Shown: positions 8,668-17,180 of the stretch, one piece after another
Numbering within the stretch: the stretch's first letter is position 1
Layout of the letters: each line of letters begins with the position of its first letter
Assembly: GCF_032337135.1 (NCBI RefSeq)
Contig: NZ_JAVXZZ010000002.1
Span: 310,001-374,000, forward strand
Length of the DNA stretch: 64,000 nucleotides
Reading direction: 5' to 3'
Origin: Allorhodoferax sp032337135
GTDB lineage: Bacteria; Pseudomonadota; Gammaproteobacteria; Burkholderiales; Burkholderiaceae_C
Position numbers and translations under genes: made by a program
The notes under the pieces: model-generated
What the model was told of the DNA's origin: nothing
Database searches by the model: none
The model's input: the letters and a program-made list of their open reading frames with translations, nothing else

Positions 8668-9048
8668 TTACTGGATATTCAACTCGCTGGCTTTGCTGAC
8701 CGGCAGGCGTTTTGCCAGTTTCAGGGTCAGTACGCCATGTTCCATCGAGGCCTGGCTGCGGCTGGCGTCGATTTCCTGCGCGAACTCGTAGGCCAGGCGG
8801 TATTGGCGAGCGGCACCTTCCTTGGACTGAATGCGCACCTGGTTGTCTTCGATGGAGATCGACAGCTGGTCTTTCGGCACGCCGGGCAGATCGAGTTCCA
8901 ACTGGTAGTGCGTCTCGTCCTGCGAGTAGGCGCAACCGCTGCGGTTGCTGGACGCGATGGTCTGGTTGATGAAGCGCTGTACCGAGCGGTCCACGGCTGC
9001 AAAGGCGGGGGTGTGGAGGCGGGGTTGGGCGGTAGCGGCGAAGAACAT
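8668..9048 (-). CDS. Small heat-shock protein, Hsp20/alpha-crystallin family
   Basis: A 126-residue ATP-independent holdase chaperone. The alpha-crystallin domain begins near residue 40 (YQLELDLPGVPKDQLSISIE) and ends with the A-S-M-E-H-G-V-L-T-L strand; the short C-terminal tail lacks an obvious I-x-I motif. ATG 9048 follows AGGAGTCATCC, a good ribosome binding site. A sigma-32-like element lies about 55-85 bases upstream on the minus strand. It would keep unfolding proteins soluble for the DnaK system encoded near 57-61 kb. Confidence 0.92.
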   Translation of the reverse strand: MFFAATAQPRLHTPAFAAVDRSVQRFINQTIASSNRSGCAYSQDETHYQLELDLPGVPKDQLSISIEDNQVRIQSKEGAARQYRLAYEFAQEIDASRSQASMEHGVLTLKLAKRLPVSKASELNIQ

Positions 9049-9102
9049 GGATGACTCCTGTGTCGGACTGCGCGGCACTCACCGTGAGCGCTGCATGCCG
9101 TC

Positions 9103-9133
9103 GAAGCTAGGCCCGGTGTGGCTGGTTTTCAAG
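9103..9133 (-). promoter_or_regulatory. Candidate sigma-32 promoter of hsp20
   Basis: On the minus strand CTTGAAA (9127-9133) matches the heat-shock -35 box, followed after 15 bases by CCTAGCTTC (9103-9111), a partial match to CCCCATnT. Placement ~55 bases before the hsp20 start fits. This lies in the 327-base gap 9049-9375, which otherwise holds only the rpsO promoter and leader. Confidence 0.5.
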
Positions 9134-9232
9134 GCGATCGGCAAAAAATTTAGAGCCATCGGCAGGGCTTGAAATGGCGCCGATCGCCCCTAGTGCCGCC
9201 TGGCGAATCCACGGTGTTGTGGTGCGCTGGAA

Positions 9233-9261
9233 TTGCCCTGGTCATGAACTGCGGCTATAAT
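9233..9261 (+). promoter_or_regulatory. Sigma-70 promoter of rpsO-pnp
   Basis: TTGCCC (9233-9238), a 17-base spacer and a perfect TATAAT (9256-9261). It would start transcription near 9268 and leave a leader of about 108 bases before rpsO, long enough for the S15 autogenous control known in other bacteria. Confidence 0.8.
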
Positions 9262-9375
9262 CCGGCAGTTCTGCATTGGGCAGAGCGCACGCCAGTGGCA
9301 GTTCCAGCTGCTGGCGCAAGTCAAAAACCGGGACCAGCAGGTTTTGCCTGTGGCTCCCATTTCCAAGGAAATACC

Positions 9376-9642
9376 ATGATTGCATCCAGCGTCAAAGCTG
9401 AAGTGGTGAAGGCCAACGCCCGTAGCGCGTCCGACACCGGATCCCCCGAAGTTCAAGTGGCTTTGTTGACCGCCCGCATCAACGAACTGACCCCCCACTT
9501 CAAGACCCACGCCAAGGACCACCACGGCCGTCGCGGCCTGCTGCGCATGGTGAGCCGTCGCCGCAAGCTGCTGGACTACCTGAAGTCCAAGGACGCTGAC
9601 CGCTACACCGCGCTGATCGCCAAGCTGGGTCTGCGCAAGTAA
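9376..9642 (+). CDS. rpsO: 30S ribosomal protein S15
   Basis: An 88-residue protein of the usual family length. It binds the central domain of 16S rRNA early in 30S assembly and helps form bridge B4. The signature DTGSPEVQVALLTARINEL is at residues 20-38, and HHGRRGLLRMVSRRRKLL follows at about 49-66. The start at 9376 is preceded by AAGGAA. rpsO-pnp order is widely conserved; a stem-loop with a T run separates the two genes. Confidence 0.98.
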   Translation: MIASSVKAEVVKANARSASDTGSPEVQVALLTARINELTPHFKTHAKDHHGRRGLLRMVSRRRKLLDYLKSKDADRYTALIAKLGLRK

Positions 9643-9660
9643 TCGCGAAACCAATGACGA

Positions 9661-9696
9661 ACGCCTGAGTTAGTTCACTAGCTCAGGCGTTTTTTA
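9661..9696 (+). terminator. Rho-independent terminator/attenuator between rpsO and pnp
   Basis: ACGCCTGAG (9661-9669) pairs with CTCAGGCGT (9682-9690), followed by a run of T. Because pnp has no clear separate promoter downstream, this probably attenuates read-through from the rpsO promoter rather than fully ending it. Confidence 0.85.
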
Positions 9697-9842
9697 CTTC
9701 GGAGACAACACAAAGCAGAGCGAAGCTGTGTCATTCCAGAGAAATTGCGCGGCAGTCTCTGTGGAATGGCATCGTGGACTGCGTGGTTGAATCCGGGCTT
9801 GACGGGGTGGCCTGCATCCCGAGAACATGACGGAGAAAACAC

Positions 9843-11996
9843 ATGACAATGTTCAACAAAGTGACCAAGACATTCCAATGGGGCCAGCACACGGTCCGCA
9901 TGGAAACCGGTGAAATTGCACGCCAATCCTCGGGCGCCGTGCTGCTCGATATGGACGGCACCGTGGTACTCGCCACGGTGGTTGCCAAGACCGAAGCCAA
10001 GGCTGGCCAGGACTTCTTCCCCCTGACCGTCGATTACCTGGAAAAGACCTATGCCGCCGGCAAGATTCCCGGCAGCTTCTTCAAGCGCGAAGGCCGCCCC
10101 AGCGAGTTCGAGACGCTGACCAGCCGCCTGATCGACCGCCCGATTCGCCCCCTGTTCCCTGAAGGTTTCTTCAACGAAGTGCAGGTGGTCATCCATACCG
10201 TGTCGCTGAACCCAGAAGTCGATGCCGACATCGCCGCCATGATCGCCACCAGCGCGGCCCTGGCCGTGTCCGGTATCCCCTTCAATGGCCCCATCGGTGC
10301 CGCCCGCGTCGGCTACATCAATGGCGAATACGTGCTGAACCCGGGTCAGACCCAGCGCAAGGACTCGGCCATGGACCTCGTGGTCGCTGGTACCGAAGCT
10401 GCGGTGCTGATGGTTGAATCTGAAGCCCAGCAACTGTCGGAAGAAATCATGCTGGGTGCCGTGGTGTTCGGTCACACGCAAGGTGCCATCGCCATCAACG
10501 CCATCCACGAACTGGTGCGCGACGCCGGCAAGCCCGTCTGGAACTGGACTGCCCCGGCCAAGGACGAGGTCCTGATCGCCAAGGTGTCCGAACTGGGCAA
10601 GGCCAAGCTCGAAGCGGCCTACCAGATCCGCAACAAGCAAGCCCGTACCCAAGCCTGCCGCGCTGCCTATGCCGACGTCATGGCTGGCCTCAAGGCGGCT
10701 GACATCGCCTTTGACAGCGTGGCCGTCGAAGGCCTGCTGTTCGAGATCGAAGCCAAGATCGTGCGTGGCCAGATCCTGGCCGGTGAGCCCCGTATCGACG
10801 GTCGCGATACCCGTACCGTGCGCCCGATCGAGATCCGCAACAGCGTGCTGCCCCGTACCCACGGCTCGGCCCTGTTCACGCGTGGCGAAACCCAGGCCCT
10901 GGTGGTCACCACCTTGGGTACCGAGCGCGATGCCCAGCACATCGACGCGCTGAGCGGCGAGTACGACGACCGCTTCATGTTGCACTACAACATGCCCCCC
11001 TTCGCCACTGGCGAAACCGGTCGCGTGGGCAGCCCCAAGCGCCGCGAGATCGGCCACGGCCGTCTGGCCAAGCGCGCCCTCGTGGCTTGCCTGCCCTCCA
11101 AGGAAGAGTTCCCCTACACCATCCGTGTGGTGTCCGAGATCACCGAATCCAACGGTTCCTCCTCCATGGCCTCGGTTTGCGGCGGCTGCCTGTCGCTGAT
11201 GGACGCCGGTGTGCCCATGAAGGCGCACGTGGCCGGTATCGCCATGGGCCTGATCAAGGAAGAAAACCGCTTTGCCGTGCTGACCGACATCTTGGGTGAC
11301 GAAGACCACCTGGGTGACATGGACTTCAAGGTGGCCGGTACCACCAACGGTATCACTGCGCTGCAGATGGACATCAAGATCCAGGGTATCACCAAGGAAA
11401 TCATGCAGGTCGCGCTGGCCCAGGCCAAGGAAGCCCGCATGCACATCCTGGGCAAGATGCAAGACGCCATGGGTGAAGCCAAGACCGAGATCTCCAATTT
11501 CGCGCCCAAGCTCTACACCATGAAGATCAACCCCGAGAAGATCCGTGACGTGATCGGCAAGGGCGGCGCCGTGATCCGTGCGCTGACCGAGGAAACCGGT
11601 TGCCAGATCAACATCGAGGAAGACGGCACCATCACCATCGCGGCTACCGATGCTGCCAAGGCCGACGAGGCCAAGAAGCGCATCGAAGGCATTACCGCCG
11701 AAGTCGAAATCGGCAAGGTCTACGAAGGCCCCATCACCAAGCTGCTGGACTTCGGCGCCCTGGTGAACCTGCTGCCCGGCAAGGACGGCCTGCTGCACAT
11801 CAGCCAGATCGCCCACGAGCGCGTGGAGAAGGTCACCGACTACCTGTCCGAGGGGCAGATCGTCAAGGTCAAGGTGCTGGAGACCGATGAAAAGGGTCGC
11901 ATCAAGCTGTCCATGAAGGCCTTGCTGGATCGCCCCGCGCCTGCAGCGCCTGTGGCTGCACCGGCTGCCGAAGTGACCGAGCAGCCTGCGGCCTAA
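9843..11996 (+). CDS. pnp: Polynucleotide phosphorylase
   Basis: A 717-residue 3'-5' exoribonuclease using phosphate; a trimer and degradosome partner. Order: first RNase PH domain, helical linker, second RNase PH domain, KH domain near residues 560-615 (IRDVIGKGGAVIRALTEETG), and S1 domain near 625-695 (GPITKLLDFGALVNLLPGKDG). The C-terminus is an Ala/Pro-rich tail. Translation starts at ATG 9843, seven bases after GGAG, though an internal ATG two codons later is also possible. The ~150-base leader after the upstream stem-loop may hold the RNase III/PNPase autocontrol site known in E. coli; I did not resolve such a structure. Confidence 0.97.
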   Translation: MTMFNKVTKTFQWGQHTVRMETGEIARQSSGAVLLDMDGTVVLATVVAKTEAKAGQDFFPLTVDYLEKTYAAGKIPGSFFKREGRPSEFETLTSRLIDRPIRPLFPEGFFNEVQVVIHTVSLNPEVDADIAAMIATSAALAVSGIPFNGPIGAARVGYINGEYVLNPGQTQRKDSAMDLVVAGTEAAVLMVESEAQQLSEEIMLGAVVFGHTQGAIAINAIHELVRDAGKPVWNWTAPAKDEVLIAKVSELGKAKLEAAYQIRNKQARTQACRAAYADVMAGLKAADIAFDSVAVEGLLFEIEAKIVRGQILAGEPRIDGRDTRTVRPIEIRNSVLPRTHGSALFTRGETQALVVTTLGTERDAQHIDALSGEYDDRFMLHYNMPPFATGETGRVGSPKRREIGHGRLAKRALVACLPSKEEFPYTIRVVSEITESNGSSSMASVCGGCLSLMDAGVPMKAHVAGIAMGLIKEENRFAVLTDILGDEDHLGDMDFKVAGTTNGITALQMDIKIQGITKEIMQVALAQAKEARMHILGKMQDAMGEAKTEISNFAPKLYTMKINPEKIRDVIGKGGAVIRALTEETGCQINIEEDGTITIAATDAAKADEAKKRIEGITAEVEIGKVYEGPITKLLDFGALVNLLPGKDGLLHISQIAHERVEKVTDYLSEGQIVKVKVLETDEKGRIKLSMKALLDRPAPAAPVAAPAAEVTEQPAA

Positions 11997-12009
11997 ACCG
12001 AGTTGCTCC

Positions 12010-12045
12010 TGATTTGGTAGCTGCTCACGCAGTTATCATGCGGGC
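12010..12045 (-). repeat. Dispersed palindromic repeat between pnp and the quinone oxidoreductase gene
   Basis: On the minus strand it reads GCCCGCATGATAACTGCGTG then AGCAGCTACCAAATCA, sharing the left arm (CCCGCATgGATA-CTGCGT) of the copies at 32231 and 52872. The right arm is degenerate. It fills most of the 66-base gap. Confidence 0.55.
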
Positions 12046-12062
12046 TGGATGCCGATTTCGCC

Positions 12063-13058
12063 ATGAAAGCGATTGAAATTTCGTCCTTTGGATCTCCAGA
12101 CGTCCTGCGTCTGGTGGATCGCCCTGTCCCGGAGCCAGGGGTGGGCGAAGTCTTGATTCGTGTCGCTGCCAGCGGTGTGAATCGCCCTGATGTGCTGCAA
12201 CGCAAGGGTGCCTATCCGGCGCCTGCCGGTGCTTCAGACCTGCCGGGTCTGGAAGTGGCCGGCGAGCTGGTGGATGGCGATGCTGCTGCCATGGCTCAGG
12301 CAGGGCTGGTGCGCGGGCAGCGCGTGGTGGCTCTGGTGGCCGGTGGCGGTTATGCGCAGTACTGTGTGGCGCCGGTCGGGCAGTGTCTGCCAGCCCCTGC
12401 GGGCTGGTCCGATGCCGAGGCGGCCAGCCTGCCGGAAACGGTGTTCACCGTGTGGAGCAACGTATTTGACCGCGGGCGTCTGCGCGCTGGTGAAACCCTG
12501 TTGATCCAGGGTGGCAGCAGCGGCATCGGCGTGACTGCGATTCAGATGGCAAAGGCTGCGGGTGCGACAGTCATCGTGACCGCAGGCTCGCAGGCCAAGT
12601 GCGATGCCTGTCGCGCCCTGGGGGCGGACCATGCGATCAACTACCGCAGCCAGGACTTCGTCGCCGAGGTGCAACGCATCACGGGGGGGCGCGGTGTCGA
12701 TGTCATCCTCGACATGGTGGCAGGCGATTACGTTGCGCGCGAAGTCGAACTGCTGGCGGAGGACGGGCGTCTGGTGTTCATTGCCGTACAGGGTGGTGTG
12801 CAGGCACAGTTCAATGCCGGCTTGGTCCTGCGCAAGCGCCTGACCATTACCGGCTCCACCTTGCGCGCGCGCAGTGTGGAGTTCAAGTCAGCGCTGGCGC
12901 AGTCCTGTCTGGCCAATGTATGGCCTTGGATTGCGCAGGGCAAAGTCAAGCCGGTGCTCCACGCTACCTTCGCGGCGTCGCAAGCGCCGCAGGCCCATGC
13001 GTTGATGGAATCCAATGCGCATATCGGAAAAATTGTTTTGACATGGGGTGACGTATGA
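12063..13058 (+). CDS. NAD(P)H quinone oxidoreductase, PIG3-type MDR family
   Basis: A 331-residue medium-chain dehydrogenase/reductase of the zinc-free quinone reductase group. N-terminal GroES-like domain (ASGVNRPDVLQRKGAYP near residues 40-56) and a Rossmann domain with the NADPH-binding LIQGGSSGIGVTAIQMAK near 148-165. It would reduce quinones or other enones with NADPH in the cytosol. The stop overlaps the tpiA start by four bases, so the two genes are translationally coupled. Confidence 0.9.
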   Translation: MKAIEISSFGSPDVLRLVDRPVPEPGVGEVLIRVAASGVNRPDVLQRKGAYPAPAGASDLPGLEVAGELVDGDAAAMAQAGLVRGQRVVALVAGGGYAQYCVAPVGQCLPAPAGWSDAEAASLPETVFTVWSNVFDRGRLRAGETLLIQGGSSGIGVTAIQMAKAAGATVIVTAGSQAKCDACRALGADHAINYRSQDFVAEVQRITGGRGVDVILDMVAGDYVAREVELLAEDGRLVFIAVQGGVQAQFNAGLVLRKRLTITGSTLRARSVEFKSALAQSCLANVWPWIAQGKVKPVLHATFAASQAPQAHALMESNAHIGKIVLTWGDV

Positions 13059-13798
13059 AAAAACTCATCGCTGGCAACTGGAAGATGAATGGCAGCCTGG
13101 CTGCCAACGAAGCCTTGATCAAGGGCTTGCTGGCGGGCGCAACCACGCCCTGGAATTGCAACGTGGCCTTGTGCGTGCCATCGGTCTACCTGTCTCAGGT
13201 GGTGGCATTGACCCAGGGGTCTCCTATTGCGGTGGGTGCGCAGGATGTCTCGCAGCACGAGTCGGGTGCATTTACGGGCGAGCAGTCGGCGGTGATGCTG
13301 CGGGATCTGGGCGTGCGCTATGCCATCGTCGGCCACTCGGAGCGCCGCCAGTACCATGGCGAGACCGACGTGGTGGTGGCACACAAGGCGCAGCGCGCCT
13401 TGGCCAGTGGCATCACACCGATCGTTTGCGTGGGGGAAACGCTGGCTGAGCGTGAGGCGGGTGTGACCGAAGAGGTCGTCAAGCGCCAACTGGCTGCCGT
13501 GATCCATGTGAATGGCCATTGCATCAGCGAGATCGTGGTGGCCTATGAACCGGTGTGGGCCATTGGCACGGGTAAGACCGCCAGCCCGGAGCAGGCGCAA
13601 GCCGTGCATGCGGTGCTTCGCGCACAACTGCATGCGGCCAGCGCCCAGTCGGCCCGGGTGCCGCTGTTGTATGGCGGCAGCATGAACGCAGCCAATGCTG
13701 CCCAGCTTCTGGCGCAACCCGACATCGATGGCGGTCTCGTAGGTGGCGCGTCGCTCAAGGCAGCGGACTTCCTGTCCATCATTGCTGCTGCGTCCTGA
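13055..13798 (+). CDS. tpiA: Triosephosphate isomerase
   Basis: A 247-residue TIM-barrel enzyme interconverting dihydroxyacetone phosphate and glyceraldehyde 3-phosphate. N-terminal AGNWKMNGS carries the catalytic Asn/Lys, VGHSERR holds the electrophilic His near residue 91, and AYEPVWAIGTGKTA contains the catalytic Glu and flexible loop near 165. GGSMNAANA and GGLVGGASL form the phosphate-binding sites. The order tpiA-secG-tRNA-Leu-nuoA is common in related betaproteobacteria. Confidence 0.98.
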   Translation: MKKLIAGNWKMNGSLAANEALIKGLLAGATTPWNCNVALCVPSVYLSQVVALTQGSPIAVGAQDVSQHESGAFTGEQSAVMLRDLGVRYAIVGHSERRQYHGETDVVVAHKAQRALASGITPIVCVGETLAEREAGVTEEVVKRQLAAVIHVNGHCISEIVVAYEPVWAIGTGKTASPEQAQAVHAVLRAQLHAASAQSARVPLLYGGSMNAANAAQLLAQPDIDGGLVGGASLKAADFLSIIAAAS

Positions 13799-13831
13799 AT
13801 CGAATTGTTTGCAAGTTCTTAGGAGAATCGT

Positions 13832-14188
13832 GTGAGTATTGTTGCTTCGATCATTTTGACTGTTCAGATGCTGTGTGCCATTGCCATGATCGGCCTTATC
13901 TTGGTACAGCATGGCAAGGGTGCCGACATGGGGGCGGCTTTTGGTAGCGGCGCTTCGGGTAGCCTGTTCGGCGCGACGGGCAGTGCCAATTTCCTGTCCC
14001 GCACCACCGCCATCCTGGCAACCATTTTCTTCATCTGCACCCTGGCGTTGGCCTATTTCGGCAACCTGCGCCCCACCGGGGGCAACAGTGTTCTGGAATC
14101 TGCCGCGGCCCCGGCGGCTGCCCTTGCTCCTGCTGCGCCCGCGCCTGCTGCGGCTGCATCGGGTGCTGCCCAGATTCCTGCTAAATAA
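13832..14188 (+). CDS. secG: Preprotein translocase subunit SecG
   Basis: A 118-residue subunit of SecYEG with two membrane segments (about residues 4-23 and 53-73) joined by the conserved glycine-rich cytosolic loop (QHGKGADMGAAFGSGASGS). It aids SecA-driven export. The last ~30 residues are an Ala/Pro-rich low-complexity tail. Start is GTG at 13832, preceded by TTAGGAGAATC. Confidence 0.94.
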   Translation: MSIVASIILTVQMLCAIAMIGLILVQHGKGADMGAAFGSGASGSLFGATGSANFLSRTTAILATIFFICTLALAYFGNLRPTGGNSVLESAAAPAAALAPAAPAPAAAASGAAQIPAK

Positions 14189-14308
14189 TTTGGTGCGTGC
14201 TGACTTCGCCCTACCGAAAATGGGGCGAAATCAGGGTAAACTCGGAGTCTGTCGAGAACGCGTGCCCTACGGGAGCCCTCGCAGCGTTTTCGAAGCAAAA
14301 GACAAGCA

Positions 14309-14393
14309 GCCGTCGTGGTGAAATTGGTAGACACGCTATCTTGAGGGGGTAGTGGCGAAAGCTGTGCGAGTTCGAGTCTCGCCGACGGCACCA
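14309..14393 (+). tRNA. tRNA-Leu (anticodon GAG)
   Basis: Acceptor arms GCCGTCG (14309-14315) and CGACGGC (14383-14389) pair fully, followed by ACCA with an encoded CCA. The anticodon stem is CTATC/GGTAG with loop TTGAGGG, anticodon GAG at 14343-14345, reading CUC/CUU. A variable arm and the T loop (GTTCGAGTC) fit a class II leucine tRNA. It sits between secG and nuoA with little room for a separate terminator and is probably processed from a common transcript. Confidence 0.97.
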
Positions 14394-14451
14394 AAAACAA
14401 GACTCCTAAGGGTGCAATGCCCTCGGGGGTGAGCAGTGATCAGTGAACCAG

Positions 14452-14811
14452 ATGAACCTCGATCAATACCTCCCCGTCCTCTTGTTCATTCTGGTTGGCA
14501 TTGCCATTGGCATACTGCCCCAGGTCATCGGGTATGTGCTGGGTCCCAACCGGCCTGATCCGGCAAAGAACTCTCCTTACGAATGTGGCTTTGAGGCCTT
14601 TGAAGATGCGCGCATGAAGTTCGATGTGCGCTACTACCTCGTGGCCATCCTGTTTATCTTGTTTGACCTGGAAACTGCGTTCCTGTTTCCCTGGGCGGTT
14701 GCGCTCAAGGAGATTGGTTTGATGGGATTTTTCATTGGTGCGGAGTTCGTCGTCGTGCTGACGATCGGCTTCGTGTACATGTGGAAAAAGGGTGCCCTGG
14801 ACTGGGAGTGA
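14452..14811 (+). CDS. nuoA: NADH-quinone oxidoreductase subunit A
   Basis: A 119-residue membrane subunit of complex I with three TM helices. Conserved loop NSPYECGFEAFEDAR lies between TM1 and TM2, at the quinone-site entrance, followed by KFDVRYYLVAILFILFDLE. I start it at ATG 14452 (MNLDQYLPV), the usual family start; an in-frame GTG three codons earlier is possible and neither has a strong ribosome binding site. First gene of the nuoA-N operon, 58 bases after the tRNA. Confidence 0.95.
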   Translation: MNLDQYLPVLLFILVGIAIGILPQVIGYVLGPNRPDPAKNSPYECGFEAFEDARMKFDVRYYLVAILFILFDLETAFLFPWAVALKEIGLMGFFIGAEFVVVLTIGFVYMWKKGALDWE

Positions 14812-14814
14812 TCG

Positions 14815-15294
14815 ATGATTGAAGGCGTTTTCAAAGAAGGGTTTGTTACCACGAGCTATGACTCGGTAATGAACTGGGCCAAGACTGGCTCGATCTGGCC
14901 CATGACCTTTGGTTTGGCCTGCTGCGCGGTCGAAATGATGCATGCGGCGACTGCGCGGTATGACCTGAGTCGCTTTGGTGCGGAGGTGTTCCGTGCCAGC
15001 CCGCGCCAGTCCGATCTGATGATCGTTGCCGGAACCTTGTGCAACAAGATGGCGCCTGCCCTGCGCAAGGTCTATGACCAGATGTCGGAGCCGCGCTGGG
15101 TCATCAGCATGGGTTCCTGTGCCAACGGTGGGGGCTACTACCACTACAGCTATTCGGTCGTGCGTGGTTGTGATCGCGTGGTGCCGGTGGATGTCTATGT
15201 CCCGGGTTGTCCGCCCACGGCGGAAGCACTGGTGTACGGCATCTTGCAGCTGCAGCAAAAGATTCGCCGCACCGAAACCATTGCGCGCGCGTGA
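14815..15294 (+). CDS. nuoB: NADH-quinone oxidoreductase subunit B
   Basis: A 159-residue peripheral-arm subunit carrying the terminal [4Fe-4S] cluster N2, which passes electrons to ubiquinone. Its four ligands are visible: the tandem C36-C37 (GLACCAVEMM), C102 (MGSCANGGG) and C132 (PGCPP). Length and motifs are normal. It starts three bases after nuoA ends. Confidence 0.98.
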   Translation: MIEGVFKEGFVTTSYDSVMNWAKTGSIWPMTFGLACCAVEMMHAATARYDLSRFGAEVFRASPRQSDLMIVAGTLCNKMAPALRKVYDQMSEPRWVISMGSCANGGGYYHYSYSVVRGCDRVVPVDVYVPGCPPTAEALVYGILQLQQKIRRTETIARA

Positions 15295-15302
15295 GGACCA
15301 CA

Positions 15303-15911
15303 ATGACCCAAATCGCAGTTTCTACCCAACAGATCCAGGCTGCCGTGCAGGCGGCGCTGGGCAAGTCCATTCGACGCATGGTGGTGGACCACGGTGAAGT
15401 GACGGTATGCGTTGCTCCGGCTGACTATCTGGCTGCTGCGCTGGCATTGCGCGATACCGAGGGGTGCAAGTTCGAGCAGTTGATCGATTTGTGTGGTGTT
15501 GACTATTCGGAGTATCCGGAAGCGGCCATTGATGGCAAGCGTTTTGCAGTGGTGCTGCATCTGCTGTCCGTGTCCTTGAATCAGCGCGTGCGCCTGAAGG
15601 TGTTTGTGGCCGATGACGAGATGCCCATGGTTGCCTCGGTGTGTTCGGTATGGGCTTCCGCAGACTGGTTTGAGCGCGAAGCCTTTGACCTCTATGGCAT
15701 CGTCTTTGATGGCCACGTCGATTTGCGCCGCATCCTGACGGACTATGGTTTCATCGGACATCCGTTCCGCAAGGACTTCCCGATGTCCGGGCATGTCGAG
15801 ATGCGTTACGACGCGGAGCGGGCTCGGGTCGTGTACGAGCCGGTCACCATTGAGCCGCGGGAGAACACGCCGCGTGTGGTGCGGGAAAGCAACTATGGGG
15901 GGCTGCGCTGA
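15303..15911 (+). CDS. nuoC: NADH-quinone oxidoreductase subunit C
   Basis: A 202-residue subunit of the Q-module, separate from NuoD (they are fused in E. coli). The conserved block SADWFEREAFDLYGIVFDGH and DYGFIGHPFRKDFP lie in the second half. It has no cofactor and helps position NuoB/NuoD. ATG 15303 was chosen over a longer frame because the upstream codons overlap nuoB and do not look conserved. Confidence 0.96.
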   Translation: MTQIAVSTQQIQAAVQAALGKSIRRMVVDHGEVTVCVAPADYLAAALALRDTEGCKFEQLIDLCGVDYSEYPEAAIDGKRFAVVLHLLSVSLNQRVRLKVFVADDEMPMVASVCSVWASADWFEREAFDLYGIVFDGHVDLRRILTDYGFIGHPFRKDFPMSGHVEMRYDAERARVVYEPVTIEPRENTPRVVRESNYGGLR

Positions 15912-15926
15912 TCGGCGCGTCGAGTT

Positions 15927-17180
15927 ATGGCGGAAATCAAGAACTACACCCTGAACTTTGGTCCGCAGCACCCGGCAGCGCACGGTGTGCTGCGTTTGGT
16001 GTTGGAGCTCGACGGTGAGGTCATCCAACGTGCCGACCCGCACGTGGGCTTGCTGCACCGTGCGACGGAAAAGCTGGCAGAGACCAAGACCTACATACAG
16101 GCCTTGCCCTACATGGACCGGCTCGACTACGTGTCGATGATGTGCAATGAGCATGCCTACTGCCTGGCGGTGGAGCGCCTGCTGGGGATCGAAGTACCCA
16201 TTCGTGCGCAGTACATCCGTGTCATGTATGCCGAGATCACCCGCATCCTGAACCACTTGATGTGGGTGGGTTCCCATGGCAACGACATCGGCAGCTCCAC
16301 TATCCTGATCTACGCGTTCCGCGAGCGCGAAGACCTGTTCGACATGTATGAAGCGGTCAGCGGCGCGCGCATGCACGCGGCCTACTTCCGGCCGGGCGGT
16401 GTGTACCGCGATCTGCCGGATACCATGCCGCAGCACAAGTCCAGCAAGGTTCGCGGCGCCAAGGGAGTGGATGCGCTGAACTATAACCGCAAGGGTTCGC
16501 TGCTGGACTTCATCGACAACTTCACGCAGCGTTTCCCGAAGTGCCTGGAGGAATACCACACGCTGTTGACCGAAAACCGCATCTGGAAGCAGCGTACGGT
16601 CAACATCGGTATCGTGAGCCCGGAGCGCGCTCTGAACCTGGGCTTTACCGGGCCCATGCTGCGTGGTTCGGGCATTGCCTGGGATCTGCGCAAGAAGCAA
16701 CCCTACGACGCTTACGACAAGCTCGACTTTGACATTCCGGTGGGCAAGACCGGCGATACCTATGACCGGTATCTGGTGCGCATGGAAGAAATGCGCCAGT
16801 CGAACCGCATCATCAAGCAGTGCGTGGATTGGCTCCGCGCCAACCCCGGACCGGTCATCACGGACAACATCAAGGTGGCTGCTCCGTCGCGCGAGAGCAT
16901 GAAGACCAACATGGAGGCCCTGATCCACCACTTCAAGCTGTTCTCTGAAGGGTTCCGGGTGCCGGCAGGCGAGGCTTATGCCGCGGTCGAGCATCCCAAG
17001 GGTGAATTCGGCATCTACATGGTCAGCGATGGTGGCAACAAGCCCTACCGCATGAAGATCCGTCCGCCAGGTTTTGTGCACCTGTCTGCGCTCAACGAAA
17101 TGGCCCAGGGCCACATGATTGCCGATGCGGTGTCCATCATCGGCACCATGGACATTGTTTTTGGAGAGATTGATCGATGA
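15927..17180 (+). CDS. nuoD: NADH-quinone oxidoreductase subunit D
   Basis: A 417-residue homologue of the NiFe hydrogenase large subunit that forms the ubiquinone headgroup site with NuoB. Signature NFGPQHPAAHGVLRLVLELD is at residues 8-27, containing the quinone-contacting His; LHRATEKLAE follows, and the C-terminus ends with the conserved DIVFGEIDR. It lacks metal ligands, as expected. The stop overlaps the nuoE start by four bases. Confidence 0.98.
   Translation: MAEIKNYTLNFGPQHPAAHGVLRLVLELDGEVIQRADPHVGLLHRATEKLAETKTYIQALPYMDRLDYVSMMCNEHAYCLAVERLLGIEVPIRAQYIRVMYAEITRILNHLMWVGSHGNDIGSSTILIYAFREREDLFDMYEAVSGARMHAAYFRPGGVYRDLPDTMPQHKSSKVRGAKGVDALNYNRKGSLLDFIDNFTQRFPKCLEEYHTLLTENRIWKQRTVNIGIVSPERALNLGFTGPMLRGSGIAWDLRKKQPYDAYDKLDFDIPVGKTGDTYDRYLVRMEEMRQSNRIIKQCVDWLRANPGPVITDNIKVAAPSRESMKTNMEALIHHFKLFSEGFRVPAGEAYAAVEHPKGEFGIYMVSDGGNKPYRMKIRPPGFVHLSALNEMAQGHMIADAVSIIGTMDIVFGEIDR

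Noticed and set aside
9678..11816. Long open frame (over 700 codons) on the minus strand opposite pnp
   Set aside because: It is the antisense shadow of a high-GC coding gene; pnp is certain, and the shadow product is a Gly/His/Leu-rich sequence without a known domain.
14205..14229. TTCGCCC/GGGCGAA hairpin after secG as a terminator
   Set aside because: Short stem and no T run; not enough to call a terminator.
15195..17114. Long minus-strand open frame opposite nuoC-nuoD
   Set aside because: Shadow of nuoD; no start signal and no recognisable domain.
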